NCBI RefSeq assembly: GCF_001653565.1
Contig: NZ_LYPB01000050.1
Coordinates: 310,001-374,000 of the forward strand
From: Paenibacillus oryzisoli
GTDB taxonomy: Bacteria; Bacillota; Bacilli; Paenibacillales; NBRC-103111
Direction: 5' to 3'
DNA: 64,000 nt
How positions within the stretch are numbered: the stretch's first letter is position 1; the number at the start of each line of letters is the position of its first letter. The notes under the pieces were generated by a model. The model was given only the letters and a program-made list of their open reading frames with translations, made no database searches and had not been told where the DNA came from. The position numbers were made by a program, and so were the translations under genes. Below are positions 23,665 through 32,988 of this stretch, one piece after another.

Positions 23665-25812
23665 ATGTCAAATGGATTTGCCTCATTAGGTATTAGAGAA
23701 CAAGTTGTTCAAGTTTTGCAAAATCAAGGTGTCGTAGAACCGACGCCGATTCAACGAGAAGCGATTCCTGTTTTATTAAAAGGTTCGGATGTTATCGCAC
23801 AAGCTCAAACAGGTACAGGTAAAACCCTTGCCTTTGTACTTCCTATATTAGAAACAATTGATGTAGAAAGCTCAGATGTTCAAGCGCTTATTCTTACTCC
23901 TACCCGCGAATTAGCCATTCAAATCAGCAATGAGTTGAAAACCCTTGTTCCGATTACAGGTGCTAAGGTTCTAGCAGCCTACGGTGGGCAGGATGTAGAA
24001 AAACAGCTTAGAAAGCTTCAAGGCAACATACATATAGTAGTAGGAACACCGGGAAGGCTGCTTGATCATCTTCGCCGCGGTTCTATCAATTTCTATAAAT
24101 TGAAAATACTCGTATTAGATGAAGCCGATCAAATGTTGCATATGGGCTTCTTGCATGAAGTCAAGGATATCATTGCCCAAACATCTCCTTATCGCCAAAC
24201 GTTGCTCTTCTCTGCGACGATGCCCGAACAGGTCATTAATCTGTCTAAGGCTTATATGAAGGAAGCCAAAGAAATTAAAATTCAAAGTAAACAAGTTACT
24301 TTGACCGAAATTCAGCAGGTGCTTGTCCCTACGACCGATCGTGATAAACAAGATGCGCTAATTGCAGCAATTAAACAATATAGACCTTATCTTGCGATGA
24401 TTTTCTGCCGGACCAAGGCCAAAGCAATTGCCCTCAATGAAACACTGCAAGAAATCGGTTTAATGTCAGATGAGCTTCATGGTGACTTGTCTCAAGCGAA
24501 ACGCGAACAGGTAATGAAGCGTTTCAGAGAAGGACGCATTGAACTCTTGGTGGCGACCGATATCGCTGCGCGTGGTCTTGATGTGGAAGGCGTAACGCAT
24601 ATCTTCAACTATGATGTGCCTCAAGATGCTGAAAGCTACATTCATCGTATTGGTCGAACAGGTCGTGCTGGTGAATCCGGCGTCGCTGTGACTTTCGCAA
24701 CCCAACGCGATATGCCAACGATCGAACTTATCGAAAAAGGTATCAAAATGTCCCTTCGTGGCGCGGATGGAGAGCAAAGAAGAGTTGTTCGTTCCAAAAC
24801 AGAGGATTACACTGGGCAAGACGGCAGAGGGTCTGCACGCAAAGGCGGAACGGGTTCTGGTTCTGCACGTGGTGGCAGACGCAATGACCGTACAGGTGCC
24901 CCAGAGCAACGCAGTGGCGGACGTGCAGGAAGACCTGGCGCACGCGAATTGCGCGGTGACCGTTCGAGCATGCAATATGGCAGCGAACGGAAAACTGGCT
25001 TTGGCGCTAAAGGTGACAAATACGGGACTCGCGGCGGTGCAGCTCGTTCCGGTGAAAGACCTGCGAAAGTGAATTCAGAACGCAATCCGAATACATGGGG
25101 ACGCGCTACGGTTGTTCATGAATCGCCAACTACGAATTCGGCACCAGCTCGCGGAGGGAACATGAACGCTGCGAAAGCACGCGTAACTGGTTCCTACAAC
25201 GGCGGTGAAGGTGCAGAACGCAAGCGTTCAGCTCCTCATGGCGACAAGTCCTACTCGCCATACAACAAATACGCTGGCGCAGGTCGCGAAGACGCGGCTA
25301 GCGCGTCTCGCACGCTTCGCGGCGGCAAGGGCCGTGGCGATGGAGCAGCACGCGGTGCTGCTCCGCGCGGCGAGGGTTTCGGCTCTCGCTCAGGCGGTGC
25401 TCCGCGCGGTGAAGGCTTCGGCGCTCGCTCTGGCGGTGCTCCGCGCGGCGAGGGCTTCGGCGCTCGCTCTGGCGGTGCTCCGCGCGGCGAGGGTTTCGGC
25501 GCTCGCTCTGGCGGCGCTCCGCGCGGCGAGGGCTTTGGCGCTCGCTCTGGCGGCGCTCCACGCGGTGAAGGCTTTGGCGCTCGCTCAGGCGGCGCTCCGC
25601 GCGGCGAGGGCTTCGGCGCTCGCTCTGGCGGCGCAGCTCGCGGACGGAGCGATGAGCGCGGTGCGCGCAGCGCAGCACCTCGTGGCGAAGGCTTCGGCTC
25701 GCGCGGCGGTGCTCCGCGCAGTGACAAACCAAGCGGTCCGCGTGGTGGCGGTCCAGGCGGCGCTCGTGGAAGCGCGCCAAGAGGCACACGCGGCGGTGGC
25801 AGTAAACGCTAA
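23665..25812 (+). CDS. DEAD-box RNA helicase with long repetitive RGG-type tail
   Basis: A 715-residue ATP-dependent RNA helicase. The core (residues 1-370) has the Q motif ([10 protein letters not shown]), Walker [22 protein letters not shown] and [10 protein letters not shown], all intact. The tail (about 370-715) is disordered and rich in G, R, S and A. Seven contiguous 13-residue units of the type [13 protein letters not shown] (residues about 569-659) come from 39-bp DNA repeats. Such Arg-Gly tails bind RNA and promote condensates. CshA/DeaD-type enzymes act in ribosome assembly, cold growth and the RNA degradosome. The core is ordinary; the repeated tail is unusually long and probably variable in length between strains. 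Confidence 0.93.
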   Translation: MSNGFASLGIREQVVQVLQNQGVVEPTPIQREAIPVLLKGSDVIAQAQTGTGKTLAFVLPILETIDVESSDVQALILTPTRELAIQISNELKTLVPITGAKVLAAYGGQDVEKQLRKLQGNIHIVVGTPGRLLDHLRRGSINFYKLKILVLDEADQMLHMGFLHEVKDIIAQTSPYRQTLLFSATMPEQVINLSKAYMKEAKEIKIQSKQVTLTEIQQVLVPTTDRDKQDALIAAIKQYRPYLAMIFCRTKAKAIALNETLQEIGLMSDELHGDLSQAKREQVMKRFREGRIELLVATDIAARGLDVEGVTHIFNYDVPQDAESYIHRIGRTGRAGESGVAVTFATQRDMPTIELIEKGIKMSLRGADGEQRRVVRSKTEDYTGQDGRGSARKGGTGSGSARGGRRNDRTGAPEQRSGGRAGRPGARELRGDRSSMQYGSERKTGFGAKGDKYGTRGGAARSGERPAKVNSERNPNTWGRATVVHESPTTNSAPARGGNMNAAKARVTGSYNGGEGAERKRSAPHGDKSYSPYNKYAGAGREDAASASRTLRGGKGRGDGAARGAAPRGEGFGSRSGGAPRGEGFGARSGGAPRGEGFGARSGGAPRGEGFGARSGGAPRGEGFGARSGGAPRGEGFGARSGGAPRGEGFGARSGGAARGRSDERGARSAAPRGEGFGSRGGAPRSDKPSGPRGGGPGGARGSAPRGTRGGGSKR
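25369..25641 (+). repeat. Seven 39-bp tandem repeats inside the helicase gene
   Basis: Seven contiguous units of exactly 39 bases begin at GGCGAGGG (25369, 25408, 25447 and so on). They differ mainly by silent changes (GAG/GAA, TTC/TTT, GGT/GGC), and each encodes GEGFG(A/S)RSGGA(P/A)R. A further diverged copy lies near 25686. Unit length is a multiple of three, so copy change would keep the frame. Confidence 0.92.
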
Positions 25813-25966
25813 GACGGATGAAGCGATTTCATCCAAGTCTTTACCGATGAAGCCTTACGTTGTAAACTATAGGTATGGTTAATTCAGATTCTATTTGATA
25901 AAAATCGTTTCAACCCGTGCTCGCACGTAGGATTTACCCCCCATCCAATCAAAGGAGGTATGTTCC

Positions 25967-26554
25967 ATGTACGCATTAAAGGATAAGGAAATGATTTTTG
26001 TATTCACGGGCCCACACGGGGCAGGCCGCAAAACCGTTGCGGAAATGTCCGGCTCCACGCTGGGGATGAAACAAGTGATTTCGTACACCACACGACCTCC
26101 GAAAGCTACAGAGGAAGATGGCCAAGATTATCATTTCATCTCACCCGCTCAATTTGCCCAGGCACAAGCTGGCGGCGAATTCATTGAAGTTAGCACTGTT
26201 AATGACCATCTCTATGGCATCAAGAGCTCCGATATTGAGTTCATGTTTCAGCAAAGCGGCAGCATCTACTTAATCTTGAACCGCTTCGGTGCCGAAACGC
26301 TCAAAAAGCTATACAGTGACCGCGTCGTCCAAATTTTCATTTATGCCCAGAGGGACACACTTGAAGAGCGGATGAAAGGAAGCGGAGATTCTGAAGAAAT
26401 TGCCTCTAAATATTTGTCTGACTATGAAAATGAATTAGCTTACCGTGACCACTGTGATCATATTTTTGAAAATGTGGACTTAGCTCATACGGTATTTGAC
26501 CTTACCAAAACATTGGATCAATATTTAAATCGGAATCTAGTTGACCTAGACTAG
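25967..26554 (+). CDS. Guanylate-kinase-like protein with altered P-loop
   Basis: A 195-residue protein of the guanylate kinase fold with AAAGGAGG before its ATG. GMP-site marks are kept: YTTRPP, EEDGQDYHFIS and FIEVSTVNDHLYG; the lid has RMKGSGDSEEI. The P-loop is GPHGAGRKT where true enzymes have GPSGVGKGT, so Arg replaces the catalytic Lys and Lys takes the next position. It is also away from the usual gmk neighbours (rpoZ, coaBC, priA). It may be a weak kinase, a regulatory paralogue or a nucleotide-binding structural protein. It is followed by its own terminator, so it is probably a single-gene transcript. Confidence 0.8.
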   Translation: MYALKDKEMIFVFTGPHGAGRKTVAEMSGSTLGMKQVISYTTRPPKATEEDGQDYHFISPAQFAQAQAGGEFIEVSTVNDHLYGIKSSDIEFMFQQSGSIYLILNRFGAETLKKLYSDRVVQIFIYAQRDTLEERMKGSGDSEEIASKYLSDYENELAYRDHCDHIFENVDLAHTVFDLTKTLDQYLNRNLVDLD

Positions 26555-26613
26555 AACTCAAGAGGTATTATCCACTTCGTCATCAATGAACAACAAGGGC
26601 ACTAGCTGCCGAT

Positions 26614-26647
26614 AAAAGGCCTGGACGGTTCCCCGTCTGGGCCTTTT
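26614..26647 (+). terminator. Terminator after the guanylate-kinase-like gene
   Basis: AAAAGGCC-TGGACGG pairs with CCGTCTGGGCCTTTT around TTCC, with one mismatch, and ends in TTTT. Confidence 0.85.
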
Positions 26648-26711
26648 CATCTAACGAATGAACGGCGAAGTCGTCATGGTCGGATCCGTTCCTACTAAGG
26701 AGTTGAACATA

Positions 26712-27857
26712 ATGAAAATCATTTCCATCGAACCTACACCCAGCCCCAATTCCATGAAACTCAATATGGACGAGTCCTTACCTGGGGGTGTACGTGAAAC
26801 ATATACCAAGAAGAATCTAAGTGGCGCCCCCGAGGAAGTGCAAAAACTGCTTGCTGTGCCTGGTGTTATCAGTGTGTTTCATGCAGCCGACTTCATCGCG
26901 GTAGACCGCAGCTCGAAAGGCGACTGGCAATTCATTCTGGCGCAGGCGCGCGAAATTTATGGCGAAGCCCAGGGAGCAGCAGGCGCTGGCGTGCTTGCCG
27001 AGCAGCCTGCGGCTGATGCCGCCTATGGCGAAGCACAAGTGCTCGTGCAGATGTTTCGCGGCATTCCGCTCCAGGTTCGGGTGCGCACAGGCGCTGAAGA
27101 AGCGCGCGTCGCTATGCCGGAGCGCTTCACGCAGGCCGCGGTGCGTGCAGGTACGGCATCGCCGAACCTGATCAAAGAGCGGAAGCTCGAGGAGCTCGGC
27201 GTCCGCTACGGCGAGCTATCGGACATCGCGGGCGAAGTCGTCCAGGAACTGGATGCTTCTTACGACGATGCCCGCTTGGAAGAGCTGGTCTCCCATGCGA
27301 TGCAGGAGACATCCGACACCCCTGCGGCGCCAGAGGCCGCCACAGGAGATCTTGTCGCAGCCGAAGAGCAGCTGCGCAACCCGGATTGGAAGCTGCGCTA
27401 CGCGGCGCTTCAGAAGATCCAGCCGTCGCTTGAGACGCTGCCGCTTCTCGTCCATGCCTTGCAGGACGAGAACACGTCGCTTCGGCGACTGGCCACGGTG
27501 TACCTCGGGGATATTAAGGAACCCGAGGTACTGCCCTATCTGTATCGCGCCCTCGAGGACGATACAGCTTCTGTGCGCCGGACAGCAGGCGACACGCTGT
27601 CCGATCTTGGCGACCCGGCCGCTATGCCAGCGATGGCCAAGGCACTGAAGGACCGCAACAAGCTGGTCCGCTGGCGCGCAGCGCGCTTCCTCTACGAAGT
27701 CGGGGATCACAGCGTGCTTCCGGATCTTGAGCAGGCTGCAGACGACCCCGAATTCGAGGTGCGGATGCAGGTCAAGATTGCACTCGAGCGCATCGAAGGC
27801 GGCCATGCCGCTGAGGGTTCCGTCTGGCAGCAGATGACACGGCGCAACGAGCAATAA
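26712..27857 (+). CDS. NifU-N / HEAT-repeat protein (conserved virulence factor C family)
   Basis: A 381-residue cytosolic protein. ATG at 26712 follows AAGGAG; the frame opens 18 codons earlier without a ribosome site. Residues 1-85 are an Nfu/NifU N-terminal domain (PTPSPNSMKLNMDE, VISVFHAADFIAVDR), which lacks cysteines. Residues about 210-375 hold four to five HEAT-like helical repeats (for example RNPDWKLRYAALQKIQ and DTASVRRTAGDTLSDLGD). The architecture matches the CvfC family of Firmicutes, whose mutation lowers virulence traits in Staphylococcus aureus; the molecular role is unknown. Its G+C content is visibly higher than that of the neighbours, especially after residue 100. Confidence 0.85.
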   Translation: MKIISIEPTPSPNSMKLNMDESLPGGVRETYTKKNLSGAPEEVQKLLAVPGVISVFHAADFIAVDRSSKGDWQFILAQAREIYGEAQGAAGAGVLAEQPAADAAYGEAQVLVQMFRGIPLQVRVRTGAEEARVAMPERFTQAAVRAGTASPNLIKERKLEELGVRYGELSDIAGEVVQELDASYDDARLEELVSHAMQETSDTPAAPEAATGDLVAAEEQLRNPDWKLRYAALQKIQPSLETLPLLVHALQDENTSLRRLATVYLGDIKEPEVLPYLYRALEDDTASVRRTAGDTLSDLGDPAAMPAMAKALKDRNKLVRWRAARFLYEVGDHSVLPDLEQAADDPEFEVRMQVKIALERIEGGHAAEGSVWQQMTRRNEQ

Positions 27858-27867
27858 CAGACACAAT

Positions 27868-27910
27868 ATAAACAGCTGGGCCGTCCTTGAAGGACGGCCC
27901 AGCTGTTTAT
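27868..27910. terminator. Long perfect hairpin between convergent genes
   Basis: A 21-base perfect stem (ATAAACAGCTGGGCCGTCCTT and its complement) closes a 1-base nominal loop. It ends in TTTAT rather than a T-run on both strands, so it probably works as a bidirectional terminator or RNA end-protector for the HEAT-protein gene. Confidence 0.75.
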
Positions 27911-27924
27911 CCTACCATTCCCTC

Positions 27925-28112
27925 ATTAGTCCGACTTTGCCGAACTAAATCGGTGATTCCATCCGATAACTGGCAAATAGTCAGGTTTTGCCGAACTAAA
28001 TGGCCGTTTTCGTGTGTGACGATTGGAAAAGGGCGATTTAATTGGGCTAAATCTGACTAATCGCGATATGCAGGCGCGTGAAGTGGATTTAATTGGGTGA
28101 AATCGGACTAAC
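27925..28112. repeat. Four-arm repeat array, forward-forward-reverse-reverse (29-bp arms)
   Basis: This fills most of the gap between the convergent HEAT-protein and sulfatase genes. Arms A (27925-27953) and B (27976-28004) read forward; arms C (28033-28061) and D (28084-28112) read in reverse. All follow the pattern TTAGTCxGxxTTxxCCxAAxTAAAT. A to B and C to D are both 51 bases apart. A and D share AGTCCGA; B and C share AGTCAG, so outer arms match outer and inner match inner in this part. B and C agree at 23 of 29 positions when one is reversed. No coding potential is visible. Confidence 0.8.
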
Positions 28113-28164
28113 GCGACTTCGGCGTCTTACAGCAGGTTTCACCCTTCGAAAGGACGGACCCCGC

Positions 28165-29520
28165 TCACAGCTTCTTCCTAAGTTCACTCACAGACACCCG
28201 TCGTGCACCGGCATTTCTCTGCACTGGCGCACTTTGAATGACCGGCTCAGCTTCCCCCGCTTCCTGCATACGACGAACCAAGCGTTCGCGCAGCTGGGCA
28301 GCGACGGAGTTAAACGACTGTATACCTACCAGGTTGTTCAGTTCATGCGGATCCGCATGCAGATCGTAGAGGAACTCCTCGACGTAAACATCCGATCCTG
28401 CATCAAGACTAGCATTCCCAGCTGGCGCAGAAACGCTATACTTCCAACGTTGCGTCCGAATGGCGCGACCAACCTGCGATTCACTGATCTGTACGAGGAC
28501 TTCTTCCGGCCAGCCCTCACGATCTCCACGCAACAGCGGGAGCAAGGAACGTCCTTGCATGGATGCCGGGACTGGAATACCTACAGCGTCTAATAACGTT
28601 GGCGGCAGATCCACCAGGGACACCATCTCCTGCAGACGCCCTCCTGATCGGAAACGTCCTCCCGTGAAGGCGGTCGGTACTCGGATGGAACTGTCGTGGC
28701 ACGAGCGTTTATACTCGCTGTTCCTTGTTTTGAAATGACAGCCATGGTCTGAGGTAAACATCACGATCGTGTCATCCTCCATTCCAAGACTGATCAAAGC
28801 GTCGAACAAGCGACCAAGCGCTTCGTCGAGTCTTTTGACCATGCCGTAATAACCACCGAGATGGGCATGGGCTGTCCCGCCTAGCGAGGCAAGATCGCCA
28901 GGAACGAAGGAGCTGCCGCTATAGCGCCCTTCATAGCCTTTTGGCGCCGGGTAATTATCGGAGTGATTCTGATGATGCGGTTCCAGATAAGACAGGAACA
29001 AGAAGAATGGCTCTTCCTGATGCTTGTCGATATACCGGATTGCCGCATCCGTCTGCGCGTCCACCCGATAGCCCGGCAGCTTAACGGGTTCATTATCGTT
29101 GTTATACATGACCGTATCGTAAGCATCAGAAGAGAACTCCAGAACATTAGAGGCTAGCCATTCCTGATAACCGCCGCGCTGCGCCTCTGGGACAGGCTCT
29201 TGGCCGGCCAAATGCCATTTGCCAATATAGCCAGTATGATAACCTGCTTCACGGAAATGATGAGCTAGCGTCTTCTCCTCTGCCTTCAGTGGAATGCCGT
29301 TCACATAACAGCCGGTTGCTGTTGCATATTTCCCTGTTTGCAAAGACGAACGTGCTGGCCCGCAAACAGGCTGACAGGTGTACGAGTTGAACACATGGGT
29401 TCCTTCCATCGCCATACGGTCAAAATTCGGTGTAAGGCCAAGTGGATTCCCGTGAACTCCTGTGGTGTCAAATCGCTGCTGATCTGTAAAAAATACAATG
29501 ACATTCGGCTGTTTTCTCAT
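28165..29520 (-). CDS. Type I sulfatase
   Basis: A 451-residue arylsulfatase-family enzyme. The formylglycine motif C-x-P-x-R is present as CGPARSSLQTG (Cys at about residue 53), metal ligands in FFTDQQR and FTSDHGCH, and a substrate-site KWHLAG. No signal peptide is seen, so it probably acts in the cytosol on imported sulfated sugars. It is the last gene of module 2 (LplB-LplC-SBP-sulfatase), 27 bases after the SBP, with GGAG before its ATG. Activity requires a formylglycine-generating enzyme, which is not encoded in the window. Context strongly suggests a sulfated oligosaccharide as the substrate of module 2. Confidence 0.93.
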   Translation of the reverse strand: MRKQPNVIVFFTDQQRFDTTGVHGNPLGLTPNFDRMAMEGTHVFNSYTCQPVCGPARSSLQTGKYATATGCYVNGIPLKAEEKTLAHHFREAGYHTGYIGKWHLAGQEPVPEAQRGGYQEWLASNVLEFSSDAYDTVMYNNDNEPVKLPGYRVDAQTDAAIRYIDKHQEEPFFLFLSYLEPHHQNHSDNYPAPKGYEGRYSGSSFVPGDLASLGGTAHAHLGGYYGMVKRLDEALGRLFDALISLGMEDDTIVMFTSDHGCHFKTRNSEYKRSCHDSSIRVPTAFTGGRFRSGGRLQEMVSLVDLPPTLLDAVGIPVPASMQGRSLLPLLRGDREGWPEEVLVQISESQVGRAIRTQRWKYSVSAPAGNASLDAGSDVYVEEFLYDLHADPHELNNLVGIQSFNSVAAQLRERLVRRMQEAGEAEPVIQSAPVQRNAGARRVSVSELRKKL

Positions 29521-29547
29521 CTTCTCTCCATCACCTTTTGCTTTTAT

Positions 29548-31098
29548 TTACTTACTGGCTTTTTTCCACTCTTCGTTAGCCTGCTGCTCGATCTTCTGTC
29601 CGCCCTGCTGGTAATATTTCTGAACGAACTCATCGAACTTCTCAACGGGCCATACACCTGTCACAATCTTAACAAAGTACTCCGTCCACAGCTTCTTCTC
29701 CAGATCCGGATAATCCAGCTCTGCTGGAACTGTTTTCCAAAGCGGATTCTTAATAATATCCTTTGAAGCGATTTCCAACGCCGCCCGCACTTTATCGTCC
29801 GTCCAACGACGGTCCGTTACTTGCACAAAGCGAACAGGGTTAGAGAAACCTTTTTTGTATAAATCGGAATAACTGGATGTTTGTGCGATTAAATTTTTAC
29901 TCTTGTCAAAGGTGTAATCCACGTTGTTTTCGCCATAGGTAAGCAGATCCACGCCGCCGTTCGGGTCATCGCTGACCGACCAATCCAGCATTTGAATGAG
30001 TCTTTCAGGTTCTTGCGCCTTCGCACTTATGGCACGCAGCGCTCCTCCCGAATAGGGATTAACCTGCGGCCAGCCCAGCTTGTCGTCGGGTCCTTTCACT
30101 CGGTTAATCATCGCTATATTAGCTGATGGCACCACCTTCAGCAGCGAGGTGTAATAGCCGCCGCCAGTCGCATTGACTGCAAAAGCATCGCCTTCAAACA
30201 CGCCGACCTTGGAATTCACGATCCTAGCCTCTGCCTGCTTCAATTCCATGACAGGGAACTCAGGGTCAATCAGACCTTCTTTATACCATTGCTGCAGAAC
30301 GGCTAAAGCTTTCTTCGCCTCTGGTGTCACAAAGCTTTTGACGATCTTTCCATCTTTCTCTGTCCAGAAGACTGGGCCATTTAGTGCAATGCCAAAAGCG
30401 CCAAAGACAGTATTAAACAGCGAGGATTTGTTGCCGCCAAACCCATACGTATCATTTTGACCATTCTTATCCGGATCCTTGAACGTGAATGCCTTAAGAA
30501 CTTCATGCAGTTCATCTAGATTAGTCGGTTGCTTCATGCCGAGTGCATCCAGCCAGTCCTGTCTTATCATCAAGCCCGCCGTATTCGGGGAATTGAACGA
30601 CTCCTGTCTAACCCCTTGCGGAATCGCGTAAATTTTGCCATCAAATTTGACACCGTCCCAACGCTCTTTCGGAATGTACTTCATCAAGTGCGGCGCTTTT
30701 GCCAGCAAATCATCCAACGGCTTCAATAGCCCTTGACTCACATACTGAGCTAGCTGTGTCGTATCCACACTGAAGTAATCCGGTATTGCGCCGGAAGACA
30801 CCATCAGATTTAGCTTCGTTTTGTATTCATCACCAGAGATCATGCTAATTTTGTAATCTATACCCGGTATTCCCGCCTTCTCCATCAATGAAATAATTTT
30901 CGGTTTCGCTTCTCCACCAGTGTCCGGATATTCCGGAATCCCGTAATTAAAGAACATATTGAAAGTAACCGGCTTCGTAGAAACTGGGCTGGAAGATGAC
31001 GCACTTTCTCCTTGCTCATTGGAGCCGCAACCAGCAGCTACTAATCCTGCAAGACAAGTGACACACAAGACGGATACCATTTTACTCATTCTTTTCAT
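29548..31098 (-). CDS. Extracellular solute-binding lipoprotein of module 2
   Basis: A 516-residue lipoprotein with signal MKRMSKMVSVLCV and lipobox VAAGC. It is an LplA-like sugar-binding protein but distant from the module 1 and 3 proteins, with which it shares only general marks (MVSSGAIPDY, IRQDWLDALG, WYKEGLID). A calcium-loop-like DPDKNGQNDTYGF occurs near residue 210, a common feature of this group. It follows LplC by 27 bases, the reverse of the gene order in modules 1 and 3, and precedes the sulfatase, so a sulfated oligosaccharide ligand is likely. Confidence 0.9.
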   Translation of the reverse strand: MKRMSKMVSVLCVTCLAGLVAAGCGSNEQGESASSSSPVSTKPVTFNMFFNYGIPEYPDTGGEAKPKIISLMEKAGIPGIDYKISMISGDEYKTKLNLMVSSGAIPDYFSVDTTQLAQYVSQGLLKPLDDLLAKAPHLMKYIPKERWDGVKFDGKIYAIPQGVRQESFNSPNTAGLMIRQDWLDALGMKQPTNLDELHEVLKAFTFKDPDKNGQNDTYGFGGNKSSLFNTVFGAFGIALNGPVFWTEKDGKIVKSFVTPEAKKALAVLQQWYKEGLIDPEFPVMELKQAEARIVNSKVGVFEGDAFAVNATGGGYYTSLLKVVPSANIAMINRVKGPDDKLGWPQVNPYSGGALRAISAKAQEPERLIQMLDWSVSDDPNGGVDLLTYGENNVDYTFDKSKNLIAQTSSYSDLYKKGFSNPVRFVQVTDRRWTDDKVRAALEIASKDIIKNPLWKTVPAELDYPDLEKKLWTEYFVKIVTGVWPVEKFDEFVQKYYQQGGQKIEQQANEEWKKASK

Positions 31099-31125
31099 AA
31101 GAACACCCCTTATATGATCTTCAAA

Positions 31126-31986
31126 TTATGATTTCACAGAGCCTAACATGGTGCCTTTCATAAAGTACTTCTGCAGGAACGGATACACGGCAAGAATGGG
31201 TACGATTGAAATAATGACGGTAGCCGCTATCGCGGACTCGGCAGCAAACGTTGTAAACTGACCGGTATCTGTCGCCAATTGCTGGCCAGCAATAATTTCT
31301 TTTAATAACAACGGTAGGGTAAATAGCCTTTTATCATTCAAATAAATCAACGCTTGCATAAAATTGTTCCACAATCCGACGCACTCCCAGAGTGCAATCG
31401 TAGCAATAACCGGCTTGCATAACGGTATAATAATGGTGAAAAACGTTCGCAGCGGATTCGCTCCATCCATGGCAGCCGACTCCTCCACTTCTTCCGGAAT
31501 GGTCCGCATAAAGCTTTGCATGACGATTACGTTGAAAGCAGATATCATCCCCGGCAGCATAAGCGCCCATAGGGTATTCGTTAATCCTAAGCTTTTGACA
31601 AGCAAATAGGTCGGAATCATTCCACCGCTAAATATCATCGTAAAAATAACCAGTAGTGTAATGACCTTCGCGCCAGGCAAACTTCTTTTATTTAACGCAT
31701 AAGCCGTCGTCGCTGTAAATAAGACATGCAGGAACGTGCCTGCCACCGCCACGATAATACTGTTTCGGTAGGCCAGCCAAATAAAACTGGAAGCCAGCAC
31801 ACTTTTGTACGCGTCCAGCGTAAAGCCCCTAGGGAAAAAGAACAACCCGCCCCGCATGGCACCAGCCGCCGAGCTTAATGATATTGATAATTCATGCCAT
31901 AAAGGATACAGCGTCACAATACTCAGTATAGCCAGAAACAGCACATTCCCTATTTCGAAGCCGCGTTCACCCCAACTTTTACGCAT
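31126..31986 (-). CDS. Carbohydrate ABC permease, LplC type (module 2)
   Basis: A 286-residue permease with six helices, starting MRKSWGERGFE at ATG 31986 after AAGGAGG. The EAA loop reads EEVEESAAMDGANPLRTFF. It ends KGTMLGSVKS, close to the other LplC proteins here. It lies 14 bases after LplB and forms the pore with it. The ATPase is again absent. Confidence 0.93.
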   Translation of the reverse strand: MRKSWGERGFEIGNVLFLAILSIVTLYPLWHELSISLSSAAGAMRGGLFFFPRGFTLDAYKSVLASSFIWLAYRNSIIVAVAGTFLHVLFTATTAYALNKRSLPGAKVITLLVIFTMIFSGGMIPTYLLVKSLGLTNTLWALMLPGMISAFNVIVMQSFMRTIPEEVEESAAMDGANPLRTFFTIIIPLCKPVIATIALWECVGLWNNFMQALIYLNDKRLFTLPLLLKEIIAGQQLATDTGQFTTFAAESAIAATVIISIVPILAVYPFLQKYFMKGTMLGSVKS

Positions 31987-32000
31987 TCACATCCACCTCC

Positions 32001-32951
32001 TTACCACAATCCTCGTTCGCCCATACGACGCACGAGCCAGTTCGTAAACAGCAGCAAGCATAAGCCTACAACCGATTGGAACAGCCCAGCTGCTGTAGCA
32101 AACGGGAATCTGCCCATCGTAAGCCCCACACGGTATACATACGTATCCAGCGTGTCCGCTACATTATAGACGAGCGGGTTATATAAAATGTAAATCTGAT
32201 CGAAGCCGACATTCAAAATTTGTCCCGTTCGCAAAATCAACAGCACGACAATCGTCGATGCAATGCTCGGCAACGTAACATGACGAACCAACTGAAAGCG
32301 ATTCGCACCATCTATTCTGGCTGCTTCATAGAGCTCTGGATTAACGCCCGCAATAGCCGCTAAATAAATGACCGTCCCCCATCCGACTTCCTTCCACATT
32401 TCCGAACCGACTAGAAAACCTCGGAACACTTCGGGATTCATCAGCGGTGATGAGGACAAGCCGAGCAGCTTCGCCACCCCCGTATCGACCGAAAATACGG
32501 AGAATAGAATACTTCCCAGCACAACCCAAGAAACGAAGTGCGGAAAATAGATAATCGTCTGTACGATTCGCTTAAATACGCCATTGAGCAGTTCATTAAG
32601 CAAGAGCGCAAGCACAATCGGCGCTGGAAAGTTAAACAGCAGCTTATAGAAGCTAATGATTACCGTATTTCGAAGTGCTATCCAAAAGTCAGGCGAATCA
32701 AACAGAATGCGGAACCATTTTAATCCGACCCAAGGACTGTCGAACACGCTTCCCGCAATCTTGAAATCTTGGAAAGCGATTGCAATGCCGCCCATCGGAA
32801 TGTACTTAAATAACAGAAAATAAATGACACCGGGCAACAGTAAAACATAATAGTACTTGTGTTTATGAAACGACTTCATAAAGGCGGATGATCTTGCACG
32901 AGGTCTTGCATTTACAACCGCACCATGCGATGCCTTTATAGGATGATTCAC
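32001..32951 (-). CDS. Carbohydrate ABC permease, LplB type (module 2)
   Basis: A 316-residue permease with six helices and a basic N-terminal tail (NARPRARSSAFMKSFHKH). GTG at 32951 is chosen because GGAGG lies 7 bases upstream; the longer frame from 33023 would run through a cre site and lacks a ribosome site. The first helix reads YYYVLLLPGVIYFLLFKYIP and the EAA loop PELYEAARIDGANRFQ. It heads the operon LplB-LplC-SBP-sulfatase, separated from the AraC sensor gene by a terminator, so it should have its own promoter in 32952-33025. Confidence 0.9.
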   Translation of the reverse strand: MNHPIKASHGAVVNARPRARSSAFMKSFHKHKYYYVLLLPGVIYFLLFKYIPMGGIAIAFQDFKIAGSVFDSPWVGLKWFRILFDSPDFWIALRNTVIISFYKLLFNFPAPIVLALLLNELLNGVFKRIVQTIIYFPHFVSWVVLGSILFSVFSVDTGVAKLLGLSSSPLMNPEVFRGFLVGSEMWKEVGWGTVIYLAAIAGVNPELYEAARIDGANRFQLVRHVTLPSIASTIVVLLILRTGQILNVGFDQIYILYNPLVYNVADTLDTYVYRVGLTMGRFPFATAAGLFQSVVGLCLLLFTNWLVRRMGERGLW

Positions 32952-32988
32952 CACATCCCCTCCTCTCGATTCGATGTTACACATGCTG

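Noticed and set aside
25205..25882. Long ORFs in other frames and on the opposite strand across the helicase tail (136-225 codons).
   Set aside because: They arise because the GC-rich 39-bp repeats lack stops in several frames. They have low-complexity Ala/Arg/Pro composition, no ribosome sites, and lie inside a well-supported gene.
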